A stretch of DNA of 64,000 nucleotides from Lithobates sylvaticus (GCA_028564925.1 CM053029.1:31158025-31222024), one strand, 5' to 3'. Counted from the first letter of the stretch, positions 10,735-22,646 are shown. The notes: generated by a model not told the origin, from the sequence alone. A program made the numbers and translations.

Positions 10735-11135
10735 CGGTAGTAAACTGCATTTTTTTTTCAAACCCTGTAAGACAATTGCATAATGTGGTAATATGCATCA
10801 CATACTAGCACATCATAAAATACTTACCATAGAGCGAAGCCTTCCAGTGGTGCGCTGTCACCGCTAAAGGCTCTTCCATCTTCACCCGATCTTCCTTCCG
10901 GGTCCACGTCCTCTGGCCATCCGATTGCACCATGCTATGATGATGTCGCTCCCCTGCATGCACGCGAGAGTCACAGACTTCAGCACAGAGCTCTGAAGGG
11001 ATGGCACAGGTATGCCATCCTTTCAGAATGCATGTGTTGGTGGCATCACCGGCTGCATTCAGCTTGAATATCTCATAAACAGGGCAAGTTCAGGAGATAT
11101 TCACAGTACCTGCAGGTAAACCTTATTATAGGCTT
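10735..11135. mobile_element. Member of the AGCGGTnGTAAAC MITE family
   Basis: Starts AGCGGTAGTAAACTGC after TTAA (10731-10734) and includes 'ctcataaacagggcaagttcaggagatattcac' and 'ggcttacctgtaggtac', matching blocks at 29940-30035 and 46605-46660. The right end is not clear. Confidence 0.5.
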
Positions 11136-12139
11136 ACCTGTAGGTACAAGCAGTAGCGCCCATCCATTAAGGGCGCACGGGCTCCACCCCCTATCCATGC
11201 CACCACCCCCCATATCCATGCGTCCAGCCCCTTGCAGGATGCTAGATGCATGAATTCCAATCCAGGGGGGGGGGGGGTTTGAAGCACTGATTAGAGCCAT
11301 AGGTCATAGGCTCTAATAGGCTTCAAAATAGGGTGGGCTCGGGACGCAGAAAATGCGCGCTCGGAGTCCACCCAGGTGTGTTACAATAGCGAATGAATAT
11401 TCACCATTGTAACACTGATCCTCCCCCCGGCCAATCAGGAAGTGGGTCAGACCCATCACCCGATTGGCTGAAAGGACAGGCTATCCTATTGGACGCCTAG
11501 GGGGAGGGGAGGGGAGGAGACACACAGCAGATGGCGGAAAGGACACAGGAGCCTCTGCACGATTCCTGTTGCCCGATGTCCGTTGCCTGATGCCCGATCC
11601 CTGCTGCCCCGCTGCCTAGATGGGGTAAGTGCCAGACCGACTGTCAGACAGCGGGGGGGGGGGGTTTGAGGTGCTGCCGGGGGGGTGGTTGTTTGCCACC
11701 CCCAAAAAAAAAATGTAAACTAGCGTTCGTAATGGAGAGTTAACATTTGTGACGCGGCAAATTATGAAATCTGAAAATGCAGCGCACAATTCTCTTCTTC
11801 TTTATTAATAATAAGGGATAATAATGAAGCTGCTTTGCTGGTGATACTGATGGAGTTATTGCAAACTAGTTTTCAAAGGCTTTTTTTTCTAGTGATATCA
11901 GGAATATTATGATGCTTTTTATTTATTTATTTTTTTTATTTTTTTTGGGCAAATTACCACAACACCATTATCCTGTAGTTTTTAAGATCACAGATACAAC
12001 TATGTTGGTGTCCCTTGTTAATTTTACATTGTTTTTTTTAAAATGTAACTGCCGACTCCCAAACTGTCATTTGAAGCAAAACACATAGCCAAGTATTATT
12101 CTACACAATTTTTTTATTGTGCATTAAAAAAGAAAACAA
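11136..12139. other. No gene recognised; mixed repeat-like sequence
   Basis: Positions 11150-11700 are GC-rich with several G or C runs (11264-11277, 11653-11663). Positions 11700-12139 are AT-rich. A motif 'tagatggggtaagt' looks like a splice donor at 11617 but no open exon with a recognisable product precedes it. Confidence 0.4.
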
Positions 12140-12626
12140 ATAAAATTAGACATGTTATCTGCCAATAGAACTTAATCAAAAAGTGCATTCTATGCATCCA
12201 AAAATATAGAAAATATACCAAATCAAATCATTATTATTCAACCAAAAAAATAATGTCAAAGCAATAACTCCAAGGCGAATAATAAATAACACGTTATCTC
12301 CTCCAATTCCGCAACATGTCTGGTTGATGAACGGCCGTTTCAAAAACAAACTGAAAAGTGTAAAATGAAAAGTGCGAAATGAAAAGCGCAAAAAAGAAAA
12401 GCGTGAACCAACACTCACCAAACTTCTACTAACACAAAATTAGCAGAAGGAGCCCAAAGGGTGGCGCTAAAGAGCTGAAAAACAGCGTAGTGCGTCACTA
12501 AGTTTCGGAATTGTTGGCCAACATTTGTGTGGCCGTGTGAATGCAAGACAAGTTTGGGCCAACGCCCTTCGGACAAAATCCCACGGTTTTATTGGAGAAC
12601 AATCCGATCGTGTGTACGAGGCTTTA
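12140..12626. mobile_element. Decayed Harbinger-type MITE
   Basis: The right end reads 'ccgatcgtgtgtacgaggct' before TTA, a diverged form of the Harbinger end seen at 26831-26850. Inside are 'acaagtttgggccaacgcccttcggac' and a block of 'gaaaagtg/gaaaagcg' words. The left end is not clear. Confidence 0.45.
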
Positions 12627-12727
12627 CTCGCCATAGTTGTAAAGAGCAGGTATCTGACTGATTGTAGCATTTATATCAGCTCTAACCAGTCTACCAATAC
12701 TCACTCCTCTGACCTAATCACCAATAC

Positions 12728-14032
12728 TAGACATGTGCACAACAAAAAAATTTGTTTATTTTCGTTTTGTTTTTTTCGTTTCCGAAAAAAAACCGTTTTT
12801 TTTCGTTTCCGAAAAAAAAAAGTTTTTTTTCGTTTCGTTTTTTTTGTTTCCATTGATTCGTAACGATTCGTACATTCGTAAGTCGTCGGTGTTCGGATTC
12901 GTAACGATTCGTACATTCGTAAGTCGTCGGTGTTCGGATTCGTAACGATTCGTACATTCGTAAGTCGTCGGTGTTCGGATTCGTAACGATTCGTACATTC
13001 GTAAGTCGTCGGTGTTCGGATTCGTAACGATTCGTACATTCGTAAGTCGTCGGTGTTCGTATTCGTAACGATTCGTACATTCGTAAGAGTTATTTTTTCG
13101 TTGATTCGTTTTTTCGTTAGTTGAATTTTCGGACGCATTCGTATTTATTGGTACATTCGTAACATTCGTAGATTCGTAATCGGAGCATAATTCATAATTT
13201 TATGTAATGTGTATGCAATTATTACATTTTAATAATTTACGAATCGAAAAAAAAAGTTACGAATGGAAAAAAGTTACGAATGTACGAATTTTTTTGTTCA
13301 ATAGAGATACGGAAATTGCAAATCGAAAAAAAAAGAAAACATTTACGAATCGAAAAAAAAAAGTTACGAATCGAAAAAAAAAAAAGTTACGAATCGAAAA
13401 AAAAAGTTATGAATGTACACATTTTTTTGTTCAATAGAGATACGGAAATTGCAAATCGGAAAAAAAAAAAAATTACGAAACGAAAAAAAAAAGTTACGAA
13501 TCGAAAAAAAAGTTACGAATCGAAAAAAAAAGTTACGAATCGAAAAAAAAGTTACGAATGTACAAATTTTTTTGTTCAATAGAGATACGGAAATTACAAA
13601 TCGAAAAAAAAAAAAAAAAGTTACGAATCGAAAAAAAAAGTTACGAATCGAAAAAAAAAAAATTACGAATCGAAAAAAAAGTTACGAATGTACGAATTTT
13701 TTTGTTCAATCCATTCAAAGCACGTTTAGCAGCACCATTGTAAGAGACACGGAATATTACCAATTCAACAAAAAAAAAGTTACGAATGTACAAATTTTTT
13801 CATTAGTACATTCGTTGTTTCTAATTAGAAAATCGGATTTTCGTTGTTTTTCGGATTCGTTCGATTCGAATGATTCGTTAATCGGATTCGTTCGATTCGA
13901 ATGATTCGTTAATCGGATTCGTACGATTCGAACGATTCGTTACGATTCGTTATTCGGATTCGTACGATTCGTTCATTCGTACGAAAACGAACGAAAATAA
14001 CGAAAAAAAACGAAACGAATTGCACATGTCTA
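12728..14032. mobile_element. hAT-like element, TAGACATGTGC family, copy 2
   Basis: Flanked by an exact 8-bp duplication ACCAATAC (12720-12727, 14033-14040). The left part holds a five- to six-fold tandem repeat of a 41-bp unit (next feature). The right part is a series of 'ttacgaatcgaaaaaaaa' units and a conserved spacer 'aatagagatacggaaattnc'. The interior shows no coding potential. Confidence 0.9.
12856..13090. repeat. 41-bp tandem repeat inside the hAT-like element
   Basis: Unit includes GATTCGTACATTCGTAAGTC and GTCGGTGTTCGGATTCGTAA. The same unit occurs inverted at 17300-17400, 19260-19320, 42490-42640 and 44590-44775 in other copies of the family, in differing numbers. The unit is itself built of CGTAAC/GTTACG half-palindromes. 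Confidence 0.85.
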
Positions 14033-14040
14033 ACCAATAC

Positions 14041-14880
14041 ATTTCTGTCTGCTGAACTGCTGATCACTGGACTTTTCTTAGATCAAACTTTAATAGTTGT
14101 TGTGTGAAGATCCCAGTAGATCAGCAGTTACAGACATTGGGGTCCTTTCAATTGGGCTTTATCCACTCTGTTCAGCAGGGAATCCATGAACACCTACTAA
14201 ATCGAAACTGAAGGGGATGGATGTTGAGTTGCCACCTCATCCCTATAAACCCGAACACCTTTGAATTACACAGGTTCTGAGGCTAATTAAATGCAGAGAA
14301 GGCATTGTTGAGCAATTCCAGCAGACGACTCCATGTTAATAGCATGATAACCACAGGGGGGCGATATATAGAAAATAACTGAATCCTAAAGAGGAAACAT
14401 GTATCTCTGAGTAAAATATATACGGTATGTTTGGAGAATATATAGGGACCTAACCCCAATATCCTCATACAATTATACAATCACAGGGCTCTATAGTTAA
14501 GTTCAATTTGGCCCTAATGAAAGCGGAAATAATAAAAGTAGTAATCAGGAATTACCTGAATTAATGCTGATAATATCAAAAGGATAGAAAAATTATCATT
14601 CAAGATGAATATTGGCCTGGGAGCAGGAACAGATTTACTGGGTGTAAATAAGGAGGAGCAGAATCCAGGTCCATTTTGGTCCATTTTGGATATCACTCAA
14701 ACCAATGAACCCCCAGGAATTTGATTTCCCCAAAGGACAGTTGATCTGCTGTTGATGGGTTGATCAAGAGATTATCCCATAGCTCACCATTAAAGTGCAA
14801 AAATGATGCACAAAATATGTGCAAACAAATTATTTAATCTGTGCAAAAATGCTTGCCCAGTGTCTATCACCTTCAAGGGT
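14041..14880. other. No gene recognised; intron 1 sequence
   Basis: About 840 bases of ordinary-looking single-copy sequence. The frames present are short and show no domain. An inverted pair 'gtccattttg' occurs at 14677 and 14687 as direct repeats only. Confidence 0.4.
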
Positions 14881-15229
14881 TTAACTACCTGAGATCCGCG
14901 GGATAGCCGAATGACGGCTACAGCGCAGATCTAATGTGCCGGGACGACGTCTATTGACGTCGTCCCGGCCACGAGCTGCCTGAGTGCCCTCTGAAGGGCG
15001 CGCGCGGTGCGCTCTGATCAGCGAGTGTGAGACTCGCTGGATCTCAGATCCGAGTAAGGGGTCGATCCCGACCCCTTACCACGTGATCAGCTGTCAGCCA
15101 ATGACAGCTGATCATGTGATAATAACAGAGCCGGTAATCGGCTTTTTTTCCTCCTCGCGCTAACAGCGCGAGGAGAAAAAAAAAAAAGCCTATCACCGGC
15201 GGCAGTGAGAGACATCAGTCCCTCTCACG

Positions 15230-15640
15230 GCAATGTGCCCAGCAATGTGCCCAATCCATGGTGCCCACCTTTGCCCAATTAAAGTGCCGCCTACCAGTGC
15301 CCACAGTGCCATCTGTCAGTGCCCACAGTGCCAGTGCTGCACATCAGTGTCACCTGCCAGTGCTCATCTGTGTCACCTACCAGTGCTCATCTGTGTCACC
15401 TACCAGTGCCCATCAGTGCCCATCAGTGCCCATCAGTGCCACCCATCAGTGCCACCCATCAGTGCCCATCAGTGCCCATCCGTGCCACCCATCCGTGCCA
15501 ATCAGTGCCATCTTTGCTGTCCCCATCAGTACCGACTTATCTGTCCCCACCAGTGCAGCCTATCAGTGCCCACCAGTGCAGTCTATCAGTGCCCACCAGT
15601 GCAGCCTATCAGTGCCCACCTGTGCCACAGAAAAATGACC
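15230..15640. repeat. Minisatellite of CAGTGCCCATCAGTGCC units
   Basis: Repeats of CAGTGCCCAT and CAGTGCCACC of about 10-20 bp, drifting along the array into 'caccagtgcagcctatcagtgcc'. Three + frames stay open through it; they are repeat artefacts. Confidence 0.85.
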
Positions 15641-15848
15641 CGTTTGCAAAATTTTATAACAAACTATTTAACATGATTTTTTTTTTTTTTTTTTTTTTTT
15701 TACATCTTTTTTTGTTTGTTTAGCAAAAAATAAAAACCCAGCTGTGATTAAATACCACCAAAAAAAAATAGAAAGCTCTATTTGTGGGAAAAAAATGATA
15801 AAAATTTAATTTGGGTACAGTGTTGTATGACCGCGCAATTGTCATTGA

Positions 15849-16173
15849 GGCTGCATTCACACCTGAGCGTTTTGTAGCTTGAAGCCTGAAGCTACAAAAC
15901 GCTAGAGGGGAAAAAATACATTATTCTCTATGGAGATGGTTCACATCTCCACTCCAAAACGCCTGAAGCTCAAACAAGTTCAGGACCCTTTTTTGTCGCA
16001 CGAATCGGGCAGATTTGGGCGTTTTTATTCTTTTTACATTGGTGACCTTTTGCTCTGCACAAAATTTGCGGCAAATCGCGGTAAAAAACGCCGCAAATCG
16101 CGGTAAAAAAAACGCTGCAAAAAACGCCGCAATTCGCGCGATTTTCTGCCTGAAAGGTGTGAATGCAGCCTCA
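15849..16173 (-). mobile_element. MITE with GGCTGCATTCACACCTGAGCG ends
   Basis: Inverted ends: GAGGCTGCATTCACACCTGA on the left and its complement at the right. The same family in the opposite orientation lies at 45404-45749, sharing 'aaacgccgcaa', 'gcaaattttgtgcagagc' and 'gctacaaaacgc'. It is inserted in the TTAA-type element around it. Confidence 0.8.
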
Positions 16174-16249
16174 AAGTGTGTCAGCTCCGAAAGCTGAAAA
16201 TTGGTCTGGTCACGAGGGGGGTTTAAGTGCAAAGTAATCAGGAGGTTAG

Positions 16250-17640
16250 TGAAAAACACCATACACAGTTCAATCCATTGTACAAACAGGATCGCATCAA
16301 TCAATTCCTTCCAGCACACATGTGGGTTAAATATCTCCAATCCACAGGGTCATACCAGTTCTCATCATAAAAATACAAGGAGAACACCACATAGCAAAAA
16401 AAAAAGTATACCAGTTCTCTTCATAAAAATACAAGGAAAACTCTACATATGGTAAAACCACCCCTGTTGACAACATTATGTCGAAACACGTAGGTTGTAG
16501 CTAAGCTTGGGGTCACGTCACCCCCGCTTGCACCTGTCCTGTAGTCCCTGCGGCTGGAGCTGGTGGTGCTTTTGATGTTTATGCACTCATTCCTTAGCGT
16601 CAGGTCTGACTGGACATGTGCAATTAGTTTCGTTTTTTTTCGTTAAAATTTGTTATATTTGTTCATTCGTTATCGTACGAATGAACGAACGATTCGCTAA
16701 AAATTTTAACGAATATTCGAATCGAACGAATACGAAAAACAACGAAAATCCGAAATAACCAAATTAGAAACAACGAAACTACGAAAGAAGAAAATCCGAA
16801 AAAAAACTAAAACAGGAACAACGAAAATCGAAATGAACGAAAAAATTTGTACATTCGTAACTTTTTTTTTTGTTGAATTGGTAATTTTTCGTGTCCCTTA
16901 CAATGGCGCTGCTTAACGTGCTTCGAATGGATCGAACGAAAAAATTAGTACATTCGTAACTTTTTTTTTTTTTTGTGATTCATAATTTTCCGTGTCTCTT
17001 ACAATGGCGCTGCTTAACGTGCTTCGAATGAAAAAATTCATACATTCGTACCTTTTTTTTTTGGATTCGTAATTTTCCGTGTCTCTTAAAATGTAATAAT
17101 AATAGCATACACATTACATAACATTATGAATTATGCTCCGATTACGAATCTACGAAAACAATGTTACGAAAGTACGAATAAATCAATCTAACGAAAGTAC
17201 GATTGTAACTAAATCTACGAAAATACGAATGCGTCCGAATTTCGAATAAACGACAATTAAACTAACGGAAAAACTAATCAACGAAAAAATAACTCTTAGG
17301 AAAATACGAATCGTTACAAATACGAACACCGACGACTTATGAATTTACAAATCGTTACGAATACGAACACCGACGACTTATGAAATTACGAATCGTTACG
17401 AATCAACGGAAACTAAAGAAACGAAACGAAAATAAACAAATCTTTCTATTGTGCACATGTCTAGGTCTGACACTTAAACATGTAAGTGTAATTGCTGTTT
17501 TTTTATTTTTTTCTATAAAGATGTAATACAGTTTTACACTATATGGAGTTTCCCTTGTATTTTTATAAAGAGATATGGTACGATCCTGTAGATTGGAGAT
17601 ATTAAATGTTTTGTTTGCACATATTTTTTGCACCAATTTG
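16250..17640. repeat. Diverged inverted repeat pair interrupted by a hAT element
   Basis: 'taaatatctccaatccacag' (16326) and 'tcataaaaatacaaggaaaa' (16422) have inverted counterparts 'ctgtagattggagatatta' (17587) and 'ccttgtatttttataaagag' (17552). Between them a hAT-like element (16611-17463) is inserted. The motif 'gtcgaaacacgtaggt' at 16479 resembles a common frog repeat end. No gene. Confidence 0.5.
16611..17463. mobile_element. hAT-like element, TAGACATGTGC family, copy 3
   Basis: Left end TGGACATGTGC, right end GCACATGTCTA, with an exact 8-bp duplication GGTCTGAC (16603-16610, 17464-17471). The interior carries two or three copies of a block 'cttacaatggcgctgcttaa' with its flanks, plus the 41-bp unit of copy 2. 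Confidence 0.88.
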
Positions 17641-17873
17641 GCACTTTAATGGTGCACTACGAGTTAATCACTGTATTGATGAACTTTGTGGACATTTTGT
17701 TAATCAATTGTCACTTTATTGATGAATTTTGGTATTTTGTTTAATATTATGAGATTAAGAATAATTGATATATGACATTTTTGATAAGTAATATATTTTC
17801 AGATTAACATTTTGTAGCACATTATTAATTGATTAATTTTCACAATTTTTTTTATTACCATGGTTCTAGATCA
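17641..17873. other. AT-rich intron sequence
   Basis: AT-rich stretch of short imperfect repeats ('attaattgatta', 'tttgttaatcaattg'). Nothing else supported. Confidence 0.4.
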
Positions 17874-18135
17874 GGGGTCTCCAAACATTCTAAACAAAGG
17901 GTCGATTTATTGTCCTTCCGACTCTAGGAGGGCCAGCCTTTGGCCAGCGGGTGTGGACATTTTCTTGGTATCAGTGGGAGTAAACATCTGGTATTAGGAG
18001 GAGGAATAGTGCCCCATTCGTGGTGTCAGTGGGAGAAATGGATCTCTATTTTCGATGTCACATGGCAGACTAATGTCTCGTATCAGAGGGAGGGATAGTG
18101 CCCCAAGGGCCGGATAAAGGCAAGCTAGATTAACA
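17874..18135. mobile_element. hAT-like MITE (CAGGGGTCTCCAAAC end)
   Basis: Left end CAGGGGTCTCCAAAC is typical of vertebrate hAT MITEs. The interior has repeated 'tcagtgggag' units and the right part 'gccccaagggccggataaaggcaagctag'. The right end is not exact. Confidence 0.5.
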
Positions 18136-18609
18136 CTGATTTAATTAGCGGTGTCACTCCCTTGTGTTTGGTTTGCCCCCTATCCATGCCATTTTGATCC
18201 ATGCCATTTTGATCCAGAAAGATGGAAACAGATGCTGTCCCTTTCCTTTTTTTTTGTTCTGGACTTGGAAAAAACCCTGAGGTAGCATCTGCCTGGTCAC
18301 ATACCTGCAATCAGGGCTCCCCAAAAAAAACAAAAGGAAGACCTGATCAGAAAGTCCATTTGTACGGATCCCTACTTATCTGGCACCAACAATCATGCCA
18401 CGCTCAGAATCACTGAGATCACTAAATACAATTTTTGGATTCACTGTTCTTAGTGGAGTGGTGATCTTTATTTTTTGTCTGGTCAGGTTTTCTCAAGGTC
18501 AGTGCTGATTGCACCTTTCTGCCCGTGGAAGGGGCTTTCAGAACATAGAGTAGGAGCATCAACCACTGATTTATGAATATTTATCAGACTCTGGCCAACA
18601 CTTGGGAAG
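18136..18609. other. No gene recognised; intron 1 sequence
   Basis: A direct repeat 'gatccatgccatttt' occurs at about 18183-18212. The rest is unremarkable. Confidence 0.4.
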
Positions 18610-19426
18610 TAGACATGTGCAATTCGTTTCGTTTTTTTTCTTTTTTTCGTTTTTTTTCGTTATTTTCATTCTTTCTTTTTCGTACGAATGAACGAACGAT
18701 TCGCTAAAAATTTTAACGAATCGTTCGAATCGAACAAATCCGAAAATAACGAAAATCCGAAAAAAACAAACTAGAAACAACGAATGTACGAATGAAGAAA
18801 ATCCGAAAAACGAAACCAGGAACAACGAAAATGAAAATGAACGAAAAAATTCGTACATTCGTAACTTTTTTTTTGTTGAATTGGTAATTTTTTGTGTCCC
18901 TTACAATGGTGCTGCTTAACATGCTTCGAAAAGATTGAACGAAAAAATTCGTACATTCGTAACTTTTTTTTTTTTTTTTCGATTTGTAATTTTCCGTGTC
19001 TCTTACAATGGCGTTGCTTAACGTGCTTCGAATGGAGTGAACGAAAAAATTCATACATTCGTAACTTTTTTTTTCGATTCGTAATTTTCCGTGTCTCTTA
19101 AAATGTAATAATAGCATACACATTACATAAAATTATGAATTATGCTCAGATTACGAATGTTACGAATGTACGAATAACTACGAATGCGTCCGAATTTCAA
19201 ATAAATGAATGAACGAAAATTAAACTAACGGAAAAACGAATCAACGAAAAAATAACTCTTACGAATGTACGAATCATTACGAATACGAACACCGACGACT
19301 TACGAATTTACGAATCATTACGAACCAACGGAAACGAAAAAAACGAAACGAAAATAAACAATTTTTTTTCGGAAACTAAAAAAACGAAACGAAAATAAAC
19401 ACATTTTTTTTTTGTGCACATGTCTA
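18610..19426. mobile_element. hAT-like element, TAGACATGTGC family, copy 4
   Basis: Flanked by exact 8-bp duplication TTGGGAAG (18602-18609, 19427-19434). Internal order matches copy 3: repeated 'cttacaatgg.g.tgcttaac' blocks, then 'acaccgacgacttacgaat' near the right end. Confidence 0.9.
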
Positions 19427-19434
19427 TTGGGAAG

Positions 19435-19948
19435 GGGGTGCCCTGAAGTTGCCTGGAGAGGTGACAAATGTTTGGGAGGCCTGGGGAGAGAGTTCCTTCT
19501 CCACTTGGAGGGTTCCTCTTCTGTTGGGGTAGCAGCCTCTGGCAGACAGCTAGTGGGAGACAAGACTTGTAGTCTGGGCCTCAGCACGTGCTGAGCTGGG
19601 GGCCTAGAGATGATTTCTAAAGGATTTTTGCTGGAGGGCACCATTCTTGAGTCCTGGTCTGGAGAATAATCTTTGTCTCCCTCACTGAAGAGTGTCATGT
19701 GGAAGCTGGGTGGCAGACAACTCCTAGGACATTGTGAGAAAGACCCGGTTTTGGGATTCTCAAGTGTTCCTGCTGGTAGATGGAAGTGAGTCTCAGGGGG
19801 TTTTTGTATGGGCGACTTGATTTAGTTAATTTGATAATTTGTTCCACAGTGACTGCTGGCGTATGAAATACTGTATGTGGCCAGAGGTGCTGGGGCGCCG
19901 GTGTATGCAGTACCGCATGTGGCCAGAGGTTCGGGGTGCCGGAGACAC
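19435..19948. other. No gene recognised; intron 1 sequence
   Basis: Includes an imperfect direct repeat of about 45 bp ('tatgtggccagaggtgctggggcgccgg' / 'catgtggccagaggttcggggtgccgg', 19870-19942). No coding exon supported. Confidence 0.4.
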
Positions 19949-20465
19949 TTAAGCCCCATACACACGCTTGGACAATCCGCGGACCAGGTCGGTCGGACTT
20001 TGTCCGACGTACTTTGTCCGATGTTGGTGTTGCGTACACACGGTCGGACTACGTTGTCGGAATATCCGGTCTGGAAGAACGTCGTGACGTAAGTTGTCGT
20101 CCACGAGATTACAAAAGGGAAGTTCAGCACCACGTCAGGCACCCGTTGGGCTCCTTCTGCTGATCCCGTGTTTATCGAGAGTTAGTGGAAGTTTGGTGAC
20201 TTAAGATTCGCGCTTCTCAGTTTTCTGACTCAGATCGTTACTGCTCTTCAGTTTGTGCTTGTCGTGCGTATCTGTTTACTAGTGCGTGTAGTCAGTTCGC
20301 ATTTGTTGGTCATTGCGGCCTATATCTTGATATAGGACGCTTTGATTTTCACTGCTTATTGTCTGCTCGTTGCTGGTATTCATTTCGTTCTTTCAGGCCT
20401 TGCTGTTTATCGGTGCTTTCTGTTTGTCCGTTCTGACCAGCCGACCTTTTGTGACCTTGTAAGCG

Positions 20466-20921
20466 ATGTTTCCCATGCGTACTCGTCGCCGAGTTCGTGC
20501 TGTACGCGGAATTGGTGTCGGGCTTTTAGCTTTGAGCCAAAACCCGTCCATGAACATAGTGACGAGGAGTATGTGGACCAAGAATTGGTTGCTTCAGCGT
20601 GACCAGTTCTCGCACATGCCTTTGCTTCGTGAGATCCGGGAGAATAATCCTGATGATTTCAGGAACTTTCTCAGGATGACGGACCCCGATTTTCACCGTC
20701 TTTTGGCTTTGCTGACCCCCTTTATCAGCCGTCAGGATACCTGCATGAGACAAGCCATTACTCCGGAGCAGAGGCTTGTTGCTACGTTGAGGTACTTGGC
20801 GACAGGGAGAAGTCTTCAGGATTTGAAGTTCTCTTCAGGTATCTCTCCCCAGGCCCTGGGAATCATTATTCCAGAGACCTGTTCTGCCATCATCGAGGTC
20901 CTGCAGGAGGACTATATTAAG
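20466..20921 (+). CDS. Harbinger transposase (HARBI1-like), exon 1
   Basis: Codes the first 152 residues. The ATG at 20466 was chosen because it begins the open frame and a second ATG follows two codons later. The N-terminus is basic (RTRRRVRAVRG). Residues about 45-150 match the helical region ahead of the DDE domain in HARBI1-type proteins: HMPLLREIRENNPDDFRNFL, then ITPEQRLVATLRYLATGRS and LQDLKFSSGISPQALG, which read as a helix-turn-helix. The exon ends in phase 0 at a donor AAG|GTAACA. The protein would bind element ends with its Myb partner and cut and join DNA in the nucleus. It is transposon-encoded, not the host HARBI1 gene. Confidence 0.9.
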
Positions 20922-21875
20922 GTAACATTTCTACTTTACTATTCCCTTCTATGTATGCTCTGTTTGCTAATGACTTGTATTTTTGACCTCCTTCCCTAAT
21001 TACCATGATTGCAATATGCTCTAATATGCTGTGCCCCTTTTCTCCTTCATGCATTTTTCCCTTCACTTACCTCCCCAGCATGCTCTTCTGCCCCAATAGA
21101 CACCTATGGCCTAGTCACTTAAGCAATGTCTTTTGTCTGCTGCATAGTATGGTTTGCCCCAAAACACCCCCTAAAATATGCACAAATGTTTGCTGTGTGG
21201 TTTACTTCATGTAGAGCCCCTTTTTTTTTCTTTTGGTGGGGGGGGGGGAACTCATTAGGAACCCCCTCCCCCAACTGCTCTGTCAGATGGTACCAATCCT
21301 TTATCTGCTGGCTTTCCCAAGGTCCATACACACTATATACCTACCTCTTTATAGTGCGCATCTTTAGGGATGAATTCAGCAAAGCATGTAGTGCAAGGGG
21401 CTGCCTCCATACATTCCATTTCCTATTTTTTTGTCTTCTTTCCCTCCTATTAGCTTGCTTGGTAATTTAATAATGTCACACTGTGCCTACCTTTTTTTTG
21501 GGGGGGGGGGGGGGGGGGGGGGTTGAAATGTTATTTGATCTTTCCTGGGGGCTGCCAATAGTGTTAAGTACAGAGGGTCTGGCCAAACTAGCCCACATTA
21601 TTGAGCCATTTGCCAATCAATGAAGTGCAGAGGGTTAGCTGTCCACCACCCCCCCCCCCCCCCCAAAACCCCTAGTTATTGCCAATGGCCCATCAGAAGT
21701 GGGGGGATTGATGGGGGGTGAGTAATCTGTGAAGGGGAGCCTCTACTTTTCAGTGCAAATACTTTCCAGCCTCCAATTTTATACAATGCTCTTGTTCCAA
21801 GATGTTGATTGTCTAATCTGCTTGCAATGTTTAGGTGCAAAGTGACTAATTTTTTGTTCTTGTTTCACTCCACAG

Positions 21876-22634
21876 TTCCCTTCCACGCCACAGGAATGGC
21901 AGACTGTGGCCTCCCACTTTGCCAGCCGTTGGGACTTTCCTAACTGCGGAGGGGCAATTGATGGGAAACACGTCCGCATCGTCCCACCGCCCAACTCGGG
22001 GTCCTACTATTATAATTATAAAGGGTTTAATAGTGTAGTGATGTTGGCGGTGGTGTCGGCAACATACGAGTTTATGTATGTGGACGTGGGGATGAACGGC
22101 CGGATATCGGATGGTGGGGCCATTACGCACACGGAGTTCTACTGGCGTCTCCAAAGTGGCAGTCTGTGCTTGCCACCTCCAGAGGAGAATGCAGAAGGAC
22201 TCCCCTTCGTCTTTGTCGCAGATGAAGCGTTTGCGTTGACTCCCCATGTGATGAGGCCGTTCCCGATGAGGACCCTCACCCCGGACCAGAGGGTCTTCAA
22301 CTACAGGCTGTCCAGAGCCAGAAGAGTTGTGGAGAACGCTTTTGGCATCCTGGCCAGCCGCTTCCGCCTGTTCCTGACGGCATTTAACTTGGCGGAATAC
22401 AAACTCAACCACATAGTTCTTGCCTGTTGCATATTGCACAACTTCCTCAAAAGACATAACAGGAACTATGTGGTGGCCGTTGGCCCAGATGTGGAGGGCC
22501 CTCCAAATGCCGAACTCACAGCCCTTCGAGTGGCACGTCCAGGCTTGCCCCCTCTAAATGCCCGTGTGGTCCGGGACCAATATATGCAGTACTTTGTGGG
22601 TAGGGGGGCCATTGCTCTGCCTGACGATGTGTGA
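21876..22634 (+). CDS. Harbinger transposase, exon 2 (DDE_Tnp_4 catalytic domain)
   Basis: Starts after a TTTCACTCCACAG acceptor in phase 0 with exon 1; together they give 404 residues, somewhat longer than host HARBI1 (about 350). All three acidic catalytic positions are present: Asp181 in GGAIDGKHV, Asp268 in FVFVADEAF and Glu305 in RRVVENAFG. These match the DDE_Tnp_4 family's GAIDG, GD/AD and IENAFG boxes. The C-terminal part 'LACCILHNFL' is also typical of the family. The stop at 22632 is followed by AATAAA at about 22647. No internal stop or shift was seen, so the enzyme looks intact. The 954-bp intron (20922-21875) holds long G and C runs. Confidence 0.92.
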   Translation, partial: FPSTPQEWQTVASHFASRWDFPNCGGAIDGKHVRIVPPPNSGSYYYNYKGFNSVVMLAVVSATYEFMYVDVGMNGRISDGGAITHTEFYWRLQSGSLCLPPPEENAEGLPFVFVADEAFALTPHVMRPFPMRTLTPDQRVFNYRLSRARRVVENAFGILASRFRLFLTAFNLAEYKLNHIVLACCILHNFLKRHNRNYVVAVGPDVEGPPNAELTALRVARPGLPPLNARVVRDQYMQYFVGRGAIALPDDV

Positions 22635-22646
22635 GAGGCATTTTTT

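Larger units (their letters stand above)
14885..16245. mobile_element. TTAA-type element (CTACCTGAGATCCGCG end)
   Basis: Begins CTACCTGAGATCCGCG after TTAA (14881-14884) and ends 'caaagtaatcaggagg' before TTAG (16246-16249), a one-base change from TTAA. A close left part recurs at 38234-38512. The left region has strong inverted pairs: 'gacgacgtc.attgacgtcgtc', 'ggggtcgatcccgacccc' and 'gatcagctgtcagccaatgacagctgatc'. It carries a minisatellite (15230-15640) and a nested MITE (15849-16173). Confidence 0.65.

Noticed and set aside
11600-11640. Possible host exon before 'tagatggggtaagt'
   Set aside because: The preceding frame shows no recognisable protein, no acceptor could be paired with it, and the area is repeat-like.
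12856-13090. Regular repeats resembling a CRISPR array
   Set aside because: Units are directly tandem without unique spacers, vary in sequence, and sit in a vertebrate transposon. The same applies to the arrays at 8489, 36435 and 47490.
12701-13904. Lys/Arg/Thr-rich frames in hAT-like elements
   Set aside because: They are translations of the 41-bp and 'acgaatcgaaaa' repeats, found in both strands and in every copy of the family without conservation of frame.
20466-22634. Host HARBI1 gene
   Set aside because: The frame lies within transposon ends with TTA duplications and next to transposon accessory genes, so it is the element's own transposase.
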